This document shows, one piece after another, positions 27,520 to 36,509 of a stretch of DNA of 64,000 nt. The first letter of the stretch is position 1. Every line of letters begins with the position of its first letter. Under the pieces are notes generated by a model. That model did not search any database, was not told the origin of the DNA, and saw nothing but the letters and a program-made list of their open reading frames with translations. The DNA comes from CAKZQX01 sp034437035 (GTDB taxonomy: Bacteria > Chloroflexota > Chloroflexia > Chloroflexales > Chloroflexaceae), in NCBI GenBank assembly GCA_034437035.1, contig DAOTUI010000072.1, positions 62,001 through 126,000 on the forward strand, written 5' to 3'. Both the position numbers and the translations under genes were made by a program.

Positions 27520-27985
27520 TTGTGCTGTGACGATGACTGAATGTCGTGTTGTAACGCTAGTACGATGTCGTGTTGTAATGTCGTGTTGTAACGCTAGTAC
27601 GATGTCGTGCTGTAATGTCGTGTTGTGCTGTTGTGCTGTGACGCTGGTACGATGTCGTGCTGTGCTGTTGTGCTGTGACGCTGATACGTTGTCGTGCTGT
27701 GCTGTTGTGCTGTGACGCTGATACGTTGTCATGCTGTGCTGTCGTGTTGTGACGTCGTGCTGTGATACTGGTACGATGTCGTGCTGTAATGTCGTGTTGT
27801 GATGTCGTGCTGTGATACTGGTACGATGTCGTGCTGTAATGTCGTGTTGTGATGTCGTGCTGTAATGTCGTGTTGTGATGTCGTGCTGTAATGTCGTGTT
27901 GTGATGTCGTGCTGTGATACTGGTACGATGTCGTGTTGTGACACTGGTACGATGTCGTGTTGTGATGCCTGCTGTGACGCTCCTA
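27520..27985. repeat. Minisatellite of interleaved 13-bp and 11-bp units
   Basis: About 465 bp built from two modules: a 13-mer of form ATGTCGTGYTGTR and an 11-mer of form AYRCTRGTACG, alternating irregularly. The plus strand is rich in G and T and poor in A outside fixed positions, while the minus strand reads as low-complexity frames of His, Thr, Arg and Ser codons. Several frames stay open because the units lack stops, but none has a ribosome-binding site or family resemblance, so I treat it as non-coding. Confidence 0.85.
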
Positions 27986-28283
27986 CGACACGTTACAAGA
28001 ACCAAATACTTCTGGCGTTTGACAGTTCTCGCTCCGGGGAGAGTTCGTTATTGTTGTTGTGCGATGTCCCGTTGCATCTATAGGATAGCATGCCGGTCCT
28101 TCTGGTTCAATGAGGCATGGGTCTTGAGCGGAGTACACCACAGGTACCATGACCATGCTGACCATAAGTACCAGGGTAAAGTTACAGGTTGTTCATCGTT
28201 ATAGCTCAACACTGAGGGCAATGCCCCCGGCGCAAGTGAACAGTTTATCACATTTATCCTGCAAGGCACGCCTGCAACCGGCG
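27986..28283. other. Intergenic remainder after the minisatellite
   Basis: About 300 bp between the repeat array and the 3' end of the BtpA/SgcQ gene. I see no gene, terminator or recognisable repeat. Confidence 0.4.
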
Positions 28284-29132
28284 TTATCGGCCACCGGCCG
28301 CGCGTACAAAACGGCGCACCCGTTCGACATCAACCGGGTTGGCAATTACCCCATCCGCTTTGATGCTGCTGCCGACAATCACCCCATCGGCGACCTCCAT
28401 GAACGCGGCGATGTTCTGCTCATCGGTTCCGCTGCCCAGAAGAATGGGGCGATCGCCGGCCAGTGCGCGTGCCTGGCGCACCTTCGCCAGATCCGGAGCA
28501 TCACCCGTCATCCGCCCGGAAATGATGAGCGCATCTGCACCAGAGAAGCGGGTCCACTCGATATGCGTTGCCAGGTCGATGCCGGGGAAGCGCACCGAAT
28601 GCTTTTTATCGACATCGGCAAAGATTTTAACATGTTCGGCGTGCAGTTCCTTGCGCCGGCGGAGGAGATCCGCCGCGCAGCCTTCGTCCCAACTACCCGC
28701 ATCCCAGACGCCCGCGCCGGTGAACATGCAGACGCGGATAAAACCGGCTCCAGATGCCACGGCAATTCCCAACAGCGCTGTGCCGCCATTATGGACCAGA
28801 TTGATCCCCAGCGGCAGGTCAACCGCTGACTTCACGGCATGCGCGACGACTGCCTGTGCTGCAATACTCTCCGGCTGGATATGCGGACCGGCCCGGAACG
28901 GGATGTCCCACATATTCTCGACAATCACGCCATGACAGCCACCAGTTGCCAGCGCCTGCGCATCACGTACGGCATGCGCGATAATGGTATCCATGCCATA
29001 GCCGGTATAACCTGGTGCGCCCGGCAAGGGCCAGCAGTGAACCATGCCGATAACTGGTTTGGGTGTGCCAAAAATCTCACCGAGATCCTGGATTTGCAGG
29101 CTGTCAAGATAGGTTTTCCATGGTGGTGTCAT
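28284..29132 (-). CDS. BtpA/SgcQ family TIM-barrel protein
   Basis: 282 residues from ATG 29132 (MTPPWKTYL), preferred because GAGGA lies about 9 nt upstream; an in-frame ATG at 29147 has none. Family signatures include KPVIGMVHCWPLPGAP, GVIVENMWDIPF, LGINLVHNGG, FADVDKKHS and VGSSIKADG. BtpA was named for photosystem I stability in cyanobacteria and SgcQ for a sugar locus in E. coli; the biochemical role is unsettled. A PfkB-family kinase is next upstream on the same strand, a pairing that suggests sugar or nucleoside metabolism, but two palindromic elements and a fragment now separate them. Confidence 0.88.
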   Translation of the reverse strand: MTPPWKTYLDSLQIQDLGEIFGTPKPVIGMVHCWPLPGAPGYTGYGMDTIIAHAVRDAQALATGGCHGVIVENMWDIPFRAGPHIQPESIAAQAVVAHAVKSAVDLPLGINLVHNGGTALLGIAVASGAGFIRVCMFTGAGVWDAGSWDEGCAADLLRRRKELHAEHVKIFADVDKKHSVRFPGIDLATHIEWTRFSGADALIISGRMTGDAPDLAKVRQARALAGDRPILLGSGTDEQNIAAFMEVADGVIVGSSIKADGVIANPVDVERVRRFVRAAGGR

Positions 29133-29157
29133 ATATCTGATCCTCATGTTTCAATAA

Positions 29158-29374
29158 CAGGACGTACGCGGTGTGCGTGCAAACGGACCGTTTGCTCTCG
29201 ATAACGGCGTATTTCGCCTGCGGCAGCATGGTACGTTTTTGTCTTTTTCCGAAACATGTGGCTCTCCGAGCCACATGTTTCGGAAAAAGACTGTCCCATT
29301 CCACCCTGCCGGAGGCGCATCGGGCCAGTTGTCCAGGCAGACGCCTGGGTTGGGAACCAACCGCGTAACTCCTG
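29158..29374 (+). mobile_element. Palindromic MITE-like element, copy B, with 7-bp target duplication
   Basis: Terminal repeats CAGGACGTACGCGGT (29158-29172) and ACCGCGTAACTCCTG (29360-29374) are flanked by the direct repeat TCAATAA at 29151-29157 and 29375-29381. The central hairpin is a perfect 24-bp stem with loop TCC (29241-29291); its stem sequence differs from all other copies. It lies between the kinase and BtpA genes. Confidence 0.88.
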
Positions 29375-29403
29375 TCAATAATACACGTTACGGGGTCACT
29401 GAC

Positions 29404-29556
29404 CCGACAGGAGATTCCGCCTCCGACAGGGCAGAAGAAATCATCTTTTTTCACAAAAATTTTGTAAAAAAAGATCAAAAGTACCATGCTGCCGCAGGCG
29501 AATCGGGCTTTTGGTTGGTCAACAGACCGAAATAAGGCTGCACCGTGTAACGCGTG
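29404..29556 (-). mobile_element. Palindromic element, copy C, left end lost
   Basis: The inner arms (CGCCTCCGACAG near 29419 and CTGCCGCAGGCG near 29489) and one terminal repeat (ACCGTGTAACGCGTG, 29542-29556) are present. The other terminus is missing and the central hairpin is shortened and imperfect (29441-29474). It is an older or damaged copy. Confidence 0.7.
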
Positions 29557-29563
29557 GAAATAC

Positions 29564-29633
29564 CAGGACGTACGCGGTGGATGGTCAAACCGGACGTTTG
29601 ACCAGATGGAAGCCAGACTCGCCTGCGGCAGCA
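29564..29633 (+). repeat. Half-copy of the palindromic element
   Basis: Only the left half is present: terminal repeat CAGGACGTACGCGGT (29564), a short hairpin CAAAC-CGGAC-GTTTG, and the inner arm CGCCTGCGGCAG (29620-29631). It stops about ten bases before the stop codon of the PfkB gene. Confidence 0.75.
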
Positions 29634-29643
29634 GAGATAGCGC

Positions 29644-30618
29644 CTAAAAATGCAGCAGATGCTGCAACGACGGCGCCAGCCGGCGGCGCAACTCGTCCCG
29701 ACCGGGCAGGGCATCGGCCGCCCCCGGCCGGGTTGCCGTCAATGCCCCCAACATATTGCCGAGAAGCGCGCTCTCGTGTATACTCCCATGGTGAAGTAGC
29801 GCCCAGGCACACCCGGCAGCAAAGGCATCGCCGGAAGCGGTTGTGTCAATGGCCGTGACCGCCGGGGGACCGGCCTGCAGACGCTGGTCGCCGGTGGCAA
29901 GCGTACATCCCCGGCGCCCCTGCTTCAGGGCGAGATAGCGCCCCCCGTAACGCAACAGCGTGGTGACCGCCGTGACACGCTCCTGTCCCGGTAGCAGCAG
30001 GCACAGCTCATCTTCATTCAGACAGAGCAGCCACAGCCGGGGCAGAAGTTGGAAGATATCATCCGGGCACCGGCGAATCGCGGGAGTACTCAGGTCAAGC
30101 ACGATGGGCACGCCCTGCGCGTCGGCAAGCTCAACTGCGCGGAGTGCGGCATCACGCTGGGCACCTTCGAGCAGCGCATGCGCGCTCAGGTAGAGAAGCT
30201 GAACGCGCATCAGCAAATCGGACGTAACCGCCGTGGCGTCAAAGGCAACATTCGCGCCACGAAAGCTAAACATGGTGCGCTGACCGCCGGGACTAATAAT
30301 GGCGGCACAGGTGCCGGTAGCAAGGTATTCATCTTCCTGAATCAGGCTGATGTCAATGCCCCGCTGATCTGCTACGCGCAACGCCACGCCGGCCGCCGGA
30401 TCACGGCCAACCCGACCCAGTAGTCGGGGATGACCACCCAGCACGGCAAATGTGACAGCCGCATTCAGCGCGGAACCGCCACTGCCCCACCGCAGTGACC
30501 GGGCGGTGCAATCGTCACCCTCGACCGGGTAGGATGGGATAATCATGGTCATATCCGCGTTAATGTCACCAAGAACGGCGATGTTTGTTGTACGGCTGGT
30601 CAACATAGGTTCAATCAT
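29644..30618 (-). CDS. PfkB-family carbohydrate kinase
   Basis: 324 residues from ATG 30618, which follows an AGGTG stretch; ATG 30606 is an alternative. N-terminal NIAVLGDINADMTM and GGSALNAAVTFAVLGG are the first family signature. The second, near residue 255, reads DTTASGDAFAAGCAWAL; the catalytic Asp of GDAF is kept although the usual GAGD is SGD here. Family members phosphorylate sugars, nucleosides or related alcohols with ATP; the substrate is not evident. Likely once co-transcribed with the BtpA/SgcQ gene downstream. It is divergent from the histidine kinase. Confidence 0.88.
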   Translation of the reverse strand: MIEPMLTSRTTNIAVLGDINADMTMIIPSYPVEGDDCTARSLRWGSGGSALNAAVTFAVLGGHPRLLGRVGRDPAAGVALRVADQRGIDISLIQEDEYLATGTCAAIISPGGQRTMFSFRGANVAFDATAVTSDLLMRVQLLYLSAHALLEGAQRDAALRAVELADAQGVPIVLDLSTPAIRRCPDDIFQLLPRLWLLCLNEDELCLLLPGQERVTAVTTLLRYGGRYLALKQGRRGCTLATGDQRLQAGPPAVTAIDTTASGDAFAAGCAWALLHHGSIHESALLGNMLGALTATRPGAADALPGRDELRRRLAPSLQHLLHF

Positions 30619-30843
30619 AGCACCTGGGATAAACAGACGCAACAGGATGTTAACAGGGACTGGTATTTACGACGTTGTATGAGTATAATTGTAATGTATC
30701 CTGCTTGTCAGGGCTCTTCCTTCGTTGTACAATGCAAAGCCCAGGATGAAAAAGTTGTGCGCTCTCCAGACGAGCGTACAGGTTCTCATGTGCCATACGT
30801 AGTGTTCGTCCTCCACGTGTTCCATGCAACAAGCGCAGGTGGT

Positions 30844-33291
30844 ATGGAAGAAATCCTCATAATCGATGATAGCGAGCAAATCTGCCGGTTACTGGCAGAA
30901 ATTGTCTTGCCGGACCTGGGCTATCGCCCAATTATAGCTCATACCGGAAAGCAGGGCCTTCGTCGCCTACGCCAGCAACTACCCGACCTTATTTTGCTCG
31001 ACCTGCAGCTTCCCGACATTAGTGGACTTGATCTGCTCCGCCTGATTGCGCAGGAGGGGTACGATGTGCCGGTTATTCTGATGACGGCGCATGGGTCGGA
31101 AAATATCGCGGTTGATGCGTTTCGGCTCGGTGCGCGGAACTATCTGATCAAGCCGTTTAGCGATACCGAAGCGCAGGCCGTGATTAACCAGGCGCTCCGG
31201 GAACGGCGCTTGCAGCGTGAGCGCGACCGGCTGACCCGCAATTTGCAGCAGCGGGTGCAGGAGTTGACGGTGCTCTACAGCATCGGCAAGTCGGTCAGCA
31301 CGCTGATGGACCTGGAGGAACTGCTGGAGCGGATTGTCGAAGCCGGGGTGTATATCACCCGCGCCGAAGAAGGCTTCCTGTTGCTACGTGATGAGAGTAC
31401 GAATGAACTCTATTTGCGTGCCGCGAAGAACCTGGGTGAGCAGCGCGCCCAACGGCTGCGCATGCCGATTGACGACAGCCTCGCCGGGCAGGTGGTACGT
31501 ACCGGCAAACCGATCCGCATCAATCAGGGCCAGGTCGGTACGGCGCTGAAAGTGAAGACCGGCTTCCTGGTTCGCTCAATTATCCAGGTGCCGCTGACGA
31601 TGGGCCAGCAGGTGATCGGTGTGCTGGCCGTGGATAATCAGCAGGCCGACCGGGTCTTCAGCGAGAATGACCAGTATCTACTCTCCGCGCTGGCGGGGTA
31701 TGCGGCCATTGCGATTGAGAATGCCCGACTGTATCAGCATATCAAGCAGAGCGAAGAGCGCTACCGGGATCTCTTTGCCAACGCCTACGATCTGATCTTT
31801 ACGCTGGATCGCAATCTCTGCATTACGACGATTAACAAGGCCGGGCAGCAACTGACCGGCTATTCGCTGGAGGAGTTACAGGGCCGCTCCCTCTCATCGC
31901 TCTGCCCAACGTCTTCCTGGGAAAGCGTCAAGTCGCTGTTTGTCGATCTCTTGCGTGGCGAAACGGTGCCGCCGTTTGAGCTTGAGATGATCCGGATCGA
32001 CAACGAAACAATCTATCTCGAGGTCAGCGCCCGGCGCACCCGCGATGGGCAGCACAACGGCGGTCTGCACTGTATCGCCCGTAACCTGACCGAGCGGCGA
32101 CGACTGGAGGAGCAACTGATCCAGGCCGAGAAACTCTCGGCAATTGGGCAACTGGTTGCCGGAGTTGCACATGAACTGAACAACCCGCTGACCAGCATCA
32201 GCGGCTACTCCCAACTCCTGCTACGTGATACATCGCTCCCCGAACGCGTTACCCAGGATGTTGAGCATATTCATACCCAGGCGGAACGGGCCGGGCGTAT
32301 TGTACAGAATCTGCTGATCTTTGCCCGCGAACATAAGCCCGAACGCGTCACGGTAAATCTGAATGATGTGCTGCATAGTACGCTGAGTCTGCGGGCATAC
32401 CAACTGCGCGTGGATAATATCAAAGTTGTCACCGATTACAACAAGAAGCTACCGCCGACGATTGCCGACCCCTATCAACTCCAACAGGTGTTCCTCAACC
32501 TGATTAATAATGCGCATCAGGCAATGGCATCACGGGGCGGTCCCGGTACGCTGACCCTGCGCACACAACTGGTTGCACCGGCACGTGAAACCGGCGAGGG
32601 GGGTACACCCGGCCCGCAGATGCTTCGGGTGACCGTGAATGACACCGGGGTAGGTATTCCGGATCGGGAGTTGAACCGTATCTTCGATCCCTTTTTCACA
32701 ACGAAGCCGGTTGGGCAGGGAACCGGGTTAGGACTCTCGATCTGCTTTGGCATTGTGCAGGAGCATAATGGACGGATCTGGGCCGAGAGTACGGTGGGTG
32801 TGGGAACTACGGTCTATGTTGATCTGCCGGTATTGACCCTGGAACCGGAGCCGGATGTGACGTTGCCGGTTGATGATACCACCGAAGAAGAACTCGATCT
32901 GGCCTACACGGTGCTGGTTGTGGACGATGAAGAACCGGTTGGCACGTTGCTGGCCCGGTTGTTGCATGACCTGGGACATCAGTCACGTGTGGTGACGAGC
33001 GGTGAAGCTGCGTTAAAAGCATTGGCAGAGGAACAGTTTGATCTCATCCTGAGCGATGTTAAAATGCCGGGCATGAGCGGGTTTGATCTCTATCAGGTTA
33101 TTCAACAGCGGTATCCGGAACTGGCACAGCGGCTGGTGTTCATCACGGGCGATACACTGAGCCCGGCAACGCGCACCACCATTGCCCAGTTTGGAACCCC
33201 CTATCTGGCAAAACCGTTTGCCATTGATCGCCTGGAAGCGCTTGTGCGGAGTTTTCAGGGACAGCAGTCAGTACAACTAGGAAATGAGTAG
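30844..33291 (+). CDS. Hybrid sensor histidine kinase (REC-GAF-PAS-HisKA-HATPase-REC)
   Basis: 815 residues from ATG 30844, where a receiver begins (MEEILIIDDS). The first receiver (1-120) has phospho-acceptor Asp53. A GAF domain (about 150-300) and a PAS domain (about 308-425) follow. HisKA has the phospho-accepting His443 in VAGVAHELNNPLTSI. The ATPase domain shows NLINNAHQA, NDTGVGIPD, FDPFFTTK and GTGLGLSI. The C-terminal receiver has Asp738 (LILSDVKMPG). No transmembrane segment is visible, so it is a cytoplasmic phosphorelay protein. No DNA-binding response regulator is adjacent, so its output is unknown. Confidence 0.94.
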   Translation: MEEILIIDDSEQICRLLAEIVLPDLGYRPIIAHTGKQGLRRLRQQLPDLILLDLQLPDISGLDLLRLIAQEGYDVPVILMTAHGSENIAVDAFRLGARNYLIKPFSDTEAQAVINQALRERRLQRERDRLTRNLQQRVQELTVLYSIGKSVSTLMDLEELLERIVEAGVYITRAEEGFLLLRDESTNELYLRAAKNLGEQRAQRLRMPIDDSLAGQVVRTGKPIRINQGQVGTALKVKTGFLVRSIIQVPLTMGQQVIGVLAVDNQQADRVFSENDQYLLSALAGYAAIAIENARLYQHIKQSEERYRDLFANAYDLIFTLDRNLCITTINKAGQQLTGYSLEELQGRSLSSLCPTSSWESVKSLFVDLLRGETVPPFELEMIRIDNETIYLEVSARRTRDGQHNGGLHCIARNLTERRRLEEQLIQAEKLSAIGQLVAGVAHELNNPLTSISGYSQLLLRDTSLPERVTQDVEHIHTQAERAGRIVQNLLIFAREHKPERVTVNLNDVLHSTLSLRAYQLRVDNIKVVTDYNKKLPPTIADPYQLQQVFLNLINNAHQAMASRGGPGTLTLRTQLVAPARETGEGGTPGPQMLRVTVNDTGVGIPDRELNRIFDPFFTTKPVGQGTGLGLSICFGIVQEHNGRIWAESTVGVGTTVYVDLPVLTLEPEPDVTLPVDDTTEEELDLAYTVLVVDDEEPVGTLLARLLHDLGHQSRVVTSGEAALKALAEEQFDLILSDVKMPGMSGFDLYQVIQQRYPELAQRLVFITGDTLSPATRTTIAQFGTPYLAKPFAIDRLEALVRSFQGQQSVQLGNE

Positions 33292-33356
33292 CAATTGAGT
33301 AAACAGGAACAGGATAGGATGATCGCAGCACGCAAAACCGCACCACGGAGGGGCAT

Positions 33357-34304
33357 GTGGATAAAGTGACAGCACAGGCGATTGCCGATATTGCTGCCAA
33401 CAACTATGCCGGTGCAGCCGAGATAGCCGAACAGGGTGCGGAGGTCTTGCTGCGATGCGCACGAACCGGGGACGCGCCATCCCTGGAGGTTTTCCGTCAA
33501 GAGTTATTGATGACAATCTGGGGGCTGATTCACGCCCAACCCTCCATGGCGCCCCTGGTTAATCTGGTCAACGAGGTGTTGTGGAAGATTGAGTCGCGCG
33601 ACTCACTCCGCACTCTGCGCCAGACCGTGGTCGATATTACTAGCGATTTTAAGCGCCAGTTGCATGTACATGAGGCCGCCATTGCCGAGTCGGTGCTGCC
33701 CCTCATTCCCGAAGGGGCGCAGGTGCTGACGAACAGCCGCAGTACGACGGTGCGGGCCGCGTTGCGCCATGCTCAACGGGCCGGACGCCGGTTTAGCGTA
33801 ACCTGCGCGGAGGGCCGGCCGGGGTACGAGGGGCGGAAAATGGCAACCGAACTGGCCGAAGACGGCATTCCGGTTACATTGATGATCGATGCGCTGGCAG
33901 GTTCGTATGTGCCCCGTATGAGTCTGGTGCTGGTGGGAGCCGACCATCTGACCAGTCGGGGTTTGATGAATAAAGCGGGCACCTACAGTCTGGCACTGGC
34001 GGCGCATGCAAACAATGTGCCGATCTATGCGCTCTGCAGCAGCAACAAATTCCTGCCCCCCGGCTATACGCCACCGATACAGACCCACTGGCCCGCCGAT
34101 CAGGTCTGGGAAGCCCCCCCGGCTGGGATTACGATCAAGAATCTCTATTTTGATTGCACGCCGTTGACGGAGCTTGCCGGATTGGTGACGGAGCAGGGCG
34201 TGCTTCCAACTGCCGGAATCGAGGGCTGGCTGGCCTCGATCCAGTTGCACCCGGCGCTGATGCGCACACCCGAGTCCGTTGAACAGCAGACGGTCGGGAA
34301 TTAG
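33357..34304 (+). CDS. eIF2B/MtnA-like family protein
   Basis: 315 residues from GTG 33357, with GGAGG upstream. The C-terminal half carries the signature of the eIF2B alpha/beta/delta and MtnA superfamily: LTNSRSTTVRAAL, VTCAEGRPGYEGRKMA, LVLVGADHLTSRGLMNKAGTY (quoted in part), NNVPIYALCSSNKF. Bacterial and archaeal members include ribose-1,5-bisphosphate isomerase and methylthioribose-1-phosphate isomerase. The Asp in GADH is kept, while the MtnA catalytic Cys context is not obvious, so methionine salvage is unlikely. It starts 65 bp after the histidine kinase stop. Confidence 0.82.
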   Translation: MDKVTAQAIADIAANNYAGAAEIAEQGAEVLLRCARTGDAPSLEVFRQELLMTIWGLIHAQPSMAPLVNLVNEVLWKIESRDSLRTLRQTVVDITSDFKRQLHVHEAAIAESVLPLIPEGAQVLTNSRSTTVRAALRHAQRAGRRFSVTCAEGRPGYEGRKMATELAEDGIPVTLMIDALAGSYVPRMSLVLVGADHLTSRGLMNKAGTYSLALAAHANNVPIYALCSSNKFLPPGYTPPIQTHWPADQVWEAPPAGITIKNLYFDCTPLTELAGLVTEQGVLPTAGIEGWLASIQLHPALMRTPESVEQQTVGN

Positions 34305-34310
34305 GCCGGT

Positions 34311-35438
34311 TTACCGCGCAACCGGCCTGTGCCCAACCCGCTGGTAGATCGCCAGGGTTTCGCGGGCGGTGCGTTCCCAGGAGAAACGTGCCGCCTGTGC
34401 CGGCCCCCCCTCCGCCAGTCTGTGGCGGAGCGCAGCATCGTTCCAGACATGCTCAAGCGCATCAGCCCAGGCCGCCACATCGCGCGGTGGCAGGCGTAGC
34501 GCCGCTTCCCCCACAATTTCCGGCAGACTGCCGACATCCGACACGAGCGTTGGCGCAGCACAGGCCAGCGCCTCAAGCACGGGCAATCCGAACCCCTCGT
34601 AGAGTGACGGATTGGCGTAGAGCAGGCAGGCATTGTAGAGCCAGAGCAGATCCTGCTGGTCCACTCCTCCCAGAAAGATCACCGCTTCCTCCAGCCGCAG
34701 ATCGCGCACGGTCGTAAAAATCTCCTCATCGCGCCAGCCGCGTGTGCCGACCACCACCAGCAGATAGCGAATATTCCGCCGACGCTCCCGGCAGATATGC
34801 AACGCCCGGAGCAGCGTCGGCAGGTTCTTGCGCGGCTCCAGCGTGCTGACAAACAGCGCAAAGGTACCGGCCGCGATCACCTGCTCATCAAACCGGCGCG
34901 CCTCCCGCTCGCGCAGCAGTTGTGGCGCGAAGATCGGCGCGGCGGCTTCATACACCAGATCGACCCGCGCGGGCGGCAGATCCAGCAGTTCGCTGATATC
35001 CCGGCGCGTGGCGGCGGAGACGGCAATCACCGCGTCGGCATGCCAGACCGAGGTGCGCACCTGGCTGTAGTAGCGGCGGGCCTGATCATCGAGAATTTCG
35101 GGATAATGCAGAAATGCCAGATCGTGGATCGTGACAACCGCCGGACATGGGCGCAACCGGGGCACGATAAAATCGGGGCAGTGCAGCAGATCAAGGCGCT
35201 GCCGCAGCAGTTCAACCGGGAGCGACCACTGTTCCAGCCGGTGGTGCGGCGGCGTCCTGAGTGTGGCGCGCTGCACATTGGAGGAAACAACCAGCGGGCG
35301 CAGATGTTCCGGATGCTGCAGCGTCACAAAGGTATCGTGGGCCGGCAGTGCCGCCAGCGCGGTCAAAAGCCGGCGCGTATATTCGGGAATGCCCCCGCGC
35401 CGGTACGCATTGAGCCGGGCATCGATCCCTATGCGCAT
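34311..35438 (-). CDS. Glycosyltransferase family 4 (GT-B)
   Basis: 375 residues. The N-terminal acceptor domain starts MRIGIDARLNAYRRGGIPEYTRRLL; the donor domain holds FVSTLEPRKNLPTLLRA and the E-x7-E retaining motif in SLYEGFGLPVLEAL. This family transfers hexoses, often mannose, to cell-surface polymers from nucleotide-sugar donors. The start ATG overlaps the stop of the upstream MBL-fold gene (TGATG), so the two are translated together. It is convergent with the eIF2B-like gene. Confidence 0.92.
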   Translation of the reverse strand: MRIGIDARLNAYRRGGIPEYTRRLLTALAALPAHDTFVTLQHPEHLRPLVVSSNVQRATLRTPPHHRLEQWSLPVELLRQRLDLLHCPDFIVPRLRPCPAVVTIHDLAFLHYPEILDDQARRYYSQVRTSVWHADAVIAVSAATRRDISELLDLPPARVDLVYEAAAPIFAPQLLREREARRFDEQVIAAGTFALFVSTLEPRKNLPTLLRALHICRERRRNIRYLLVVVGTRGWRDEEIFTTVRDLRLEEAVIFLGGVDQQDLLWLYNACLLYANPSLYEGFGLPVLEALACAAPTLVSDVGSLPEIVGEAALRLPPRDVAAWADALEHVWNDAALRHRLAEGGPAQAARFSWERTARETLAIYQRVGHRPVAR

Positions 35439-36211
35439 CAGTCGGTCTCCATCACCGCAACCTCCAGCCCATCGTAGGCCAGTTCCACGCCGGGCGGTAA
35501 CTGCGCACTGACTGTAGCATGGTCAACCGAGTGGGTCATATGCACCAGGAACGCCCGCCGGGGACGCAGATCGGCAATCACCGCCAGCGCCTGATCCAGG
35601 CTGAGATGGGTCGGATGTGGATCAACCCGCAGGGCATTCAGAACCAGGACATCAAGGTTGCGCAACAACGCCCGTGCCGCATCGGGTACGGCGCCGGCAT
35701 CGGTGACATAGCCCAGGTTGCCGATCCGGTAGCCGTTGATCATCCAGGTGCCGTGCGGAATATCGAAAGGGATGATCTGCGTCGGGCCAATTGCAAACGG
35801 CCCGGTAATCGGAAAGAGTTCCAGGGCCGGGCGGGACGAGCCCCCGGAGGAGTCGGCAAAGGCATAATCGAACCGGCGGCGCACATCGGCCAGCGTGTCG
35901 GGACGGCCAAAGATAGGTATGGGCCGCGCGCCGGTGTACATGGTCAGCGGGCGCAGATCATCAAGCCCGGCGACATGGTCAAAGTGGGCATGCGTCAGCA
36001 GCACCGCGTCCAGGGCGTCAATGCGAGCGGCTAACGCCTGCATCCGCAGATCCGGCCCGGCATCTATCAGCAGCGACTGCCCGGCGCAGCGTACGAGTGC
36101 CGCCGTGCGCATACGGCGGTTGCGCGGATCGGTTGAGCTACAGACCGGGCAGTGACAGCCGACAATCGGTATCCCCATCGACGTGCCGGTCCCAAGAAAA
36201 GTCAGGCGCAT
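35438..36211 (-). CDS. MBL-fold metallohydrolase, PhnP-like
   Basis: 257 residues from ATG 36211 (MRLTFLGTG). Metal-binding motifs: THAHFDHVAGLDDL (HxHxDH), the CHCPVCSS cysteine-rich loop typical of the PhnP subgroup, and LVHMTHSVDH near the C-terminus. PhnP is a phosphodiesterase for cyclic ribose phosphates, and relatives act on other cyclic phosphates. No phosphonate genes are nearby, so the substrate is unresolved. It overlaps the glycosyltransferase start. Confidence 0.88.
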   Translation of the reverse strand: MRLTFLGTGTSMGIPIVGCHCPVCSSTDPRNRRMRTAALVRCAGQSLLIDAGPDLRMQALAARIDALDAVLLTHAHFDHVAGLDDLRPLTMYTGARPIPIFGRPDTLADVRRRFDYAFADSSGGSSRPALELFPITGPFAIGPTQIIPFDIPHGTWMINGYRIGNLGYVTDAGAVPDAARALLRNLDVLVLNALRVDPHPTHLSLDQALAVIADLRPRRAFLVHMTHSVDHATVSAQLPPGVELAYDGLEVAVMETD

Positions 36212-36309
36212 AGTGGTGTTGGTTTGCTTCAATCTTCCAGAGTAGACCTGACGCATTATAGCACAGTGCCGCCGGCAGGCCGGATTGTTCCCCGCGAATG
36301 ACGGCGTGC

Positions 36310-36368
36310 GGACGCGCTTCTGCGCGTCCCTGCCGACGAACCGCGTGCGGACGCGCTTCTGCGCGTCC
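36310..36368. repeat. Two tandem copies of a GGACGCGC palindrome
   Basis: GGACGCGC-TTCT-GCGCGTCC occurs at 36310-36329 and 36349-36368, 39 bp apart, within near-identical flanks. The same core occurs at 770-793, and a degraded form near 55422. It behaves like a small REP sequence. Confidence 0.7.
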
Positions 36369-36509
36369 CTACCGAAACCGGAATAATCCGACAGAGCGCA
36401 AGATTCTTCCGTCCCTTATGAAACTCTCATGCACTGGCCTTGCCGACAGTGTTATACTGGAGAATGTTAAACTGGTTTTACTCACACTATAAGTTTTTCA
36501 GGAAACAGT

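Noticed and set aside
27520..27985. Possible CRISPR array
   Set aside because: Unit lengths are 11-13 bp with no unique spacers of constant size, and no cas gene is nearby.
27478..28005. 175-residue His/Thr-rich open frame on the minus strand
   Set aside because: It is the translation of the minisatellite. Frames are open on both strands because the units lack stops; there is no start signal or family match.
28284..29132. Evidence for photosynthesis from the BtpA homologue
   Set aside because: BtpA/SgcQ proteins are widespread in non-phototrophs, and no photosynthesis gene occurs in the window.
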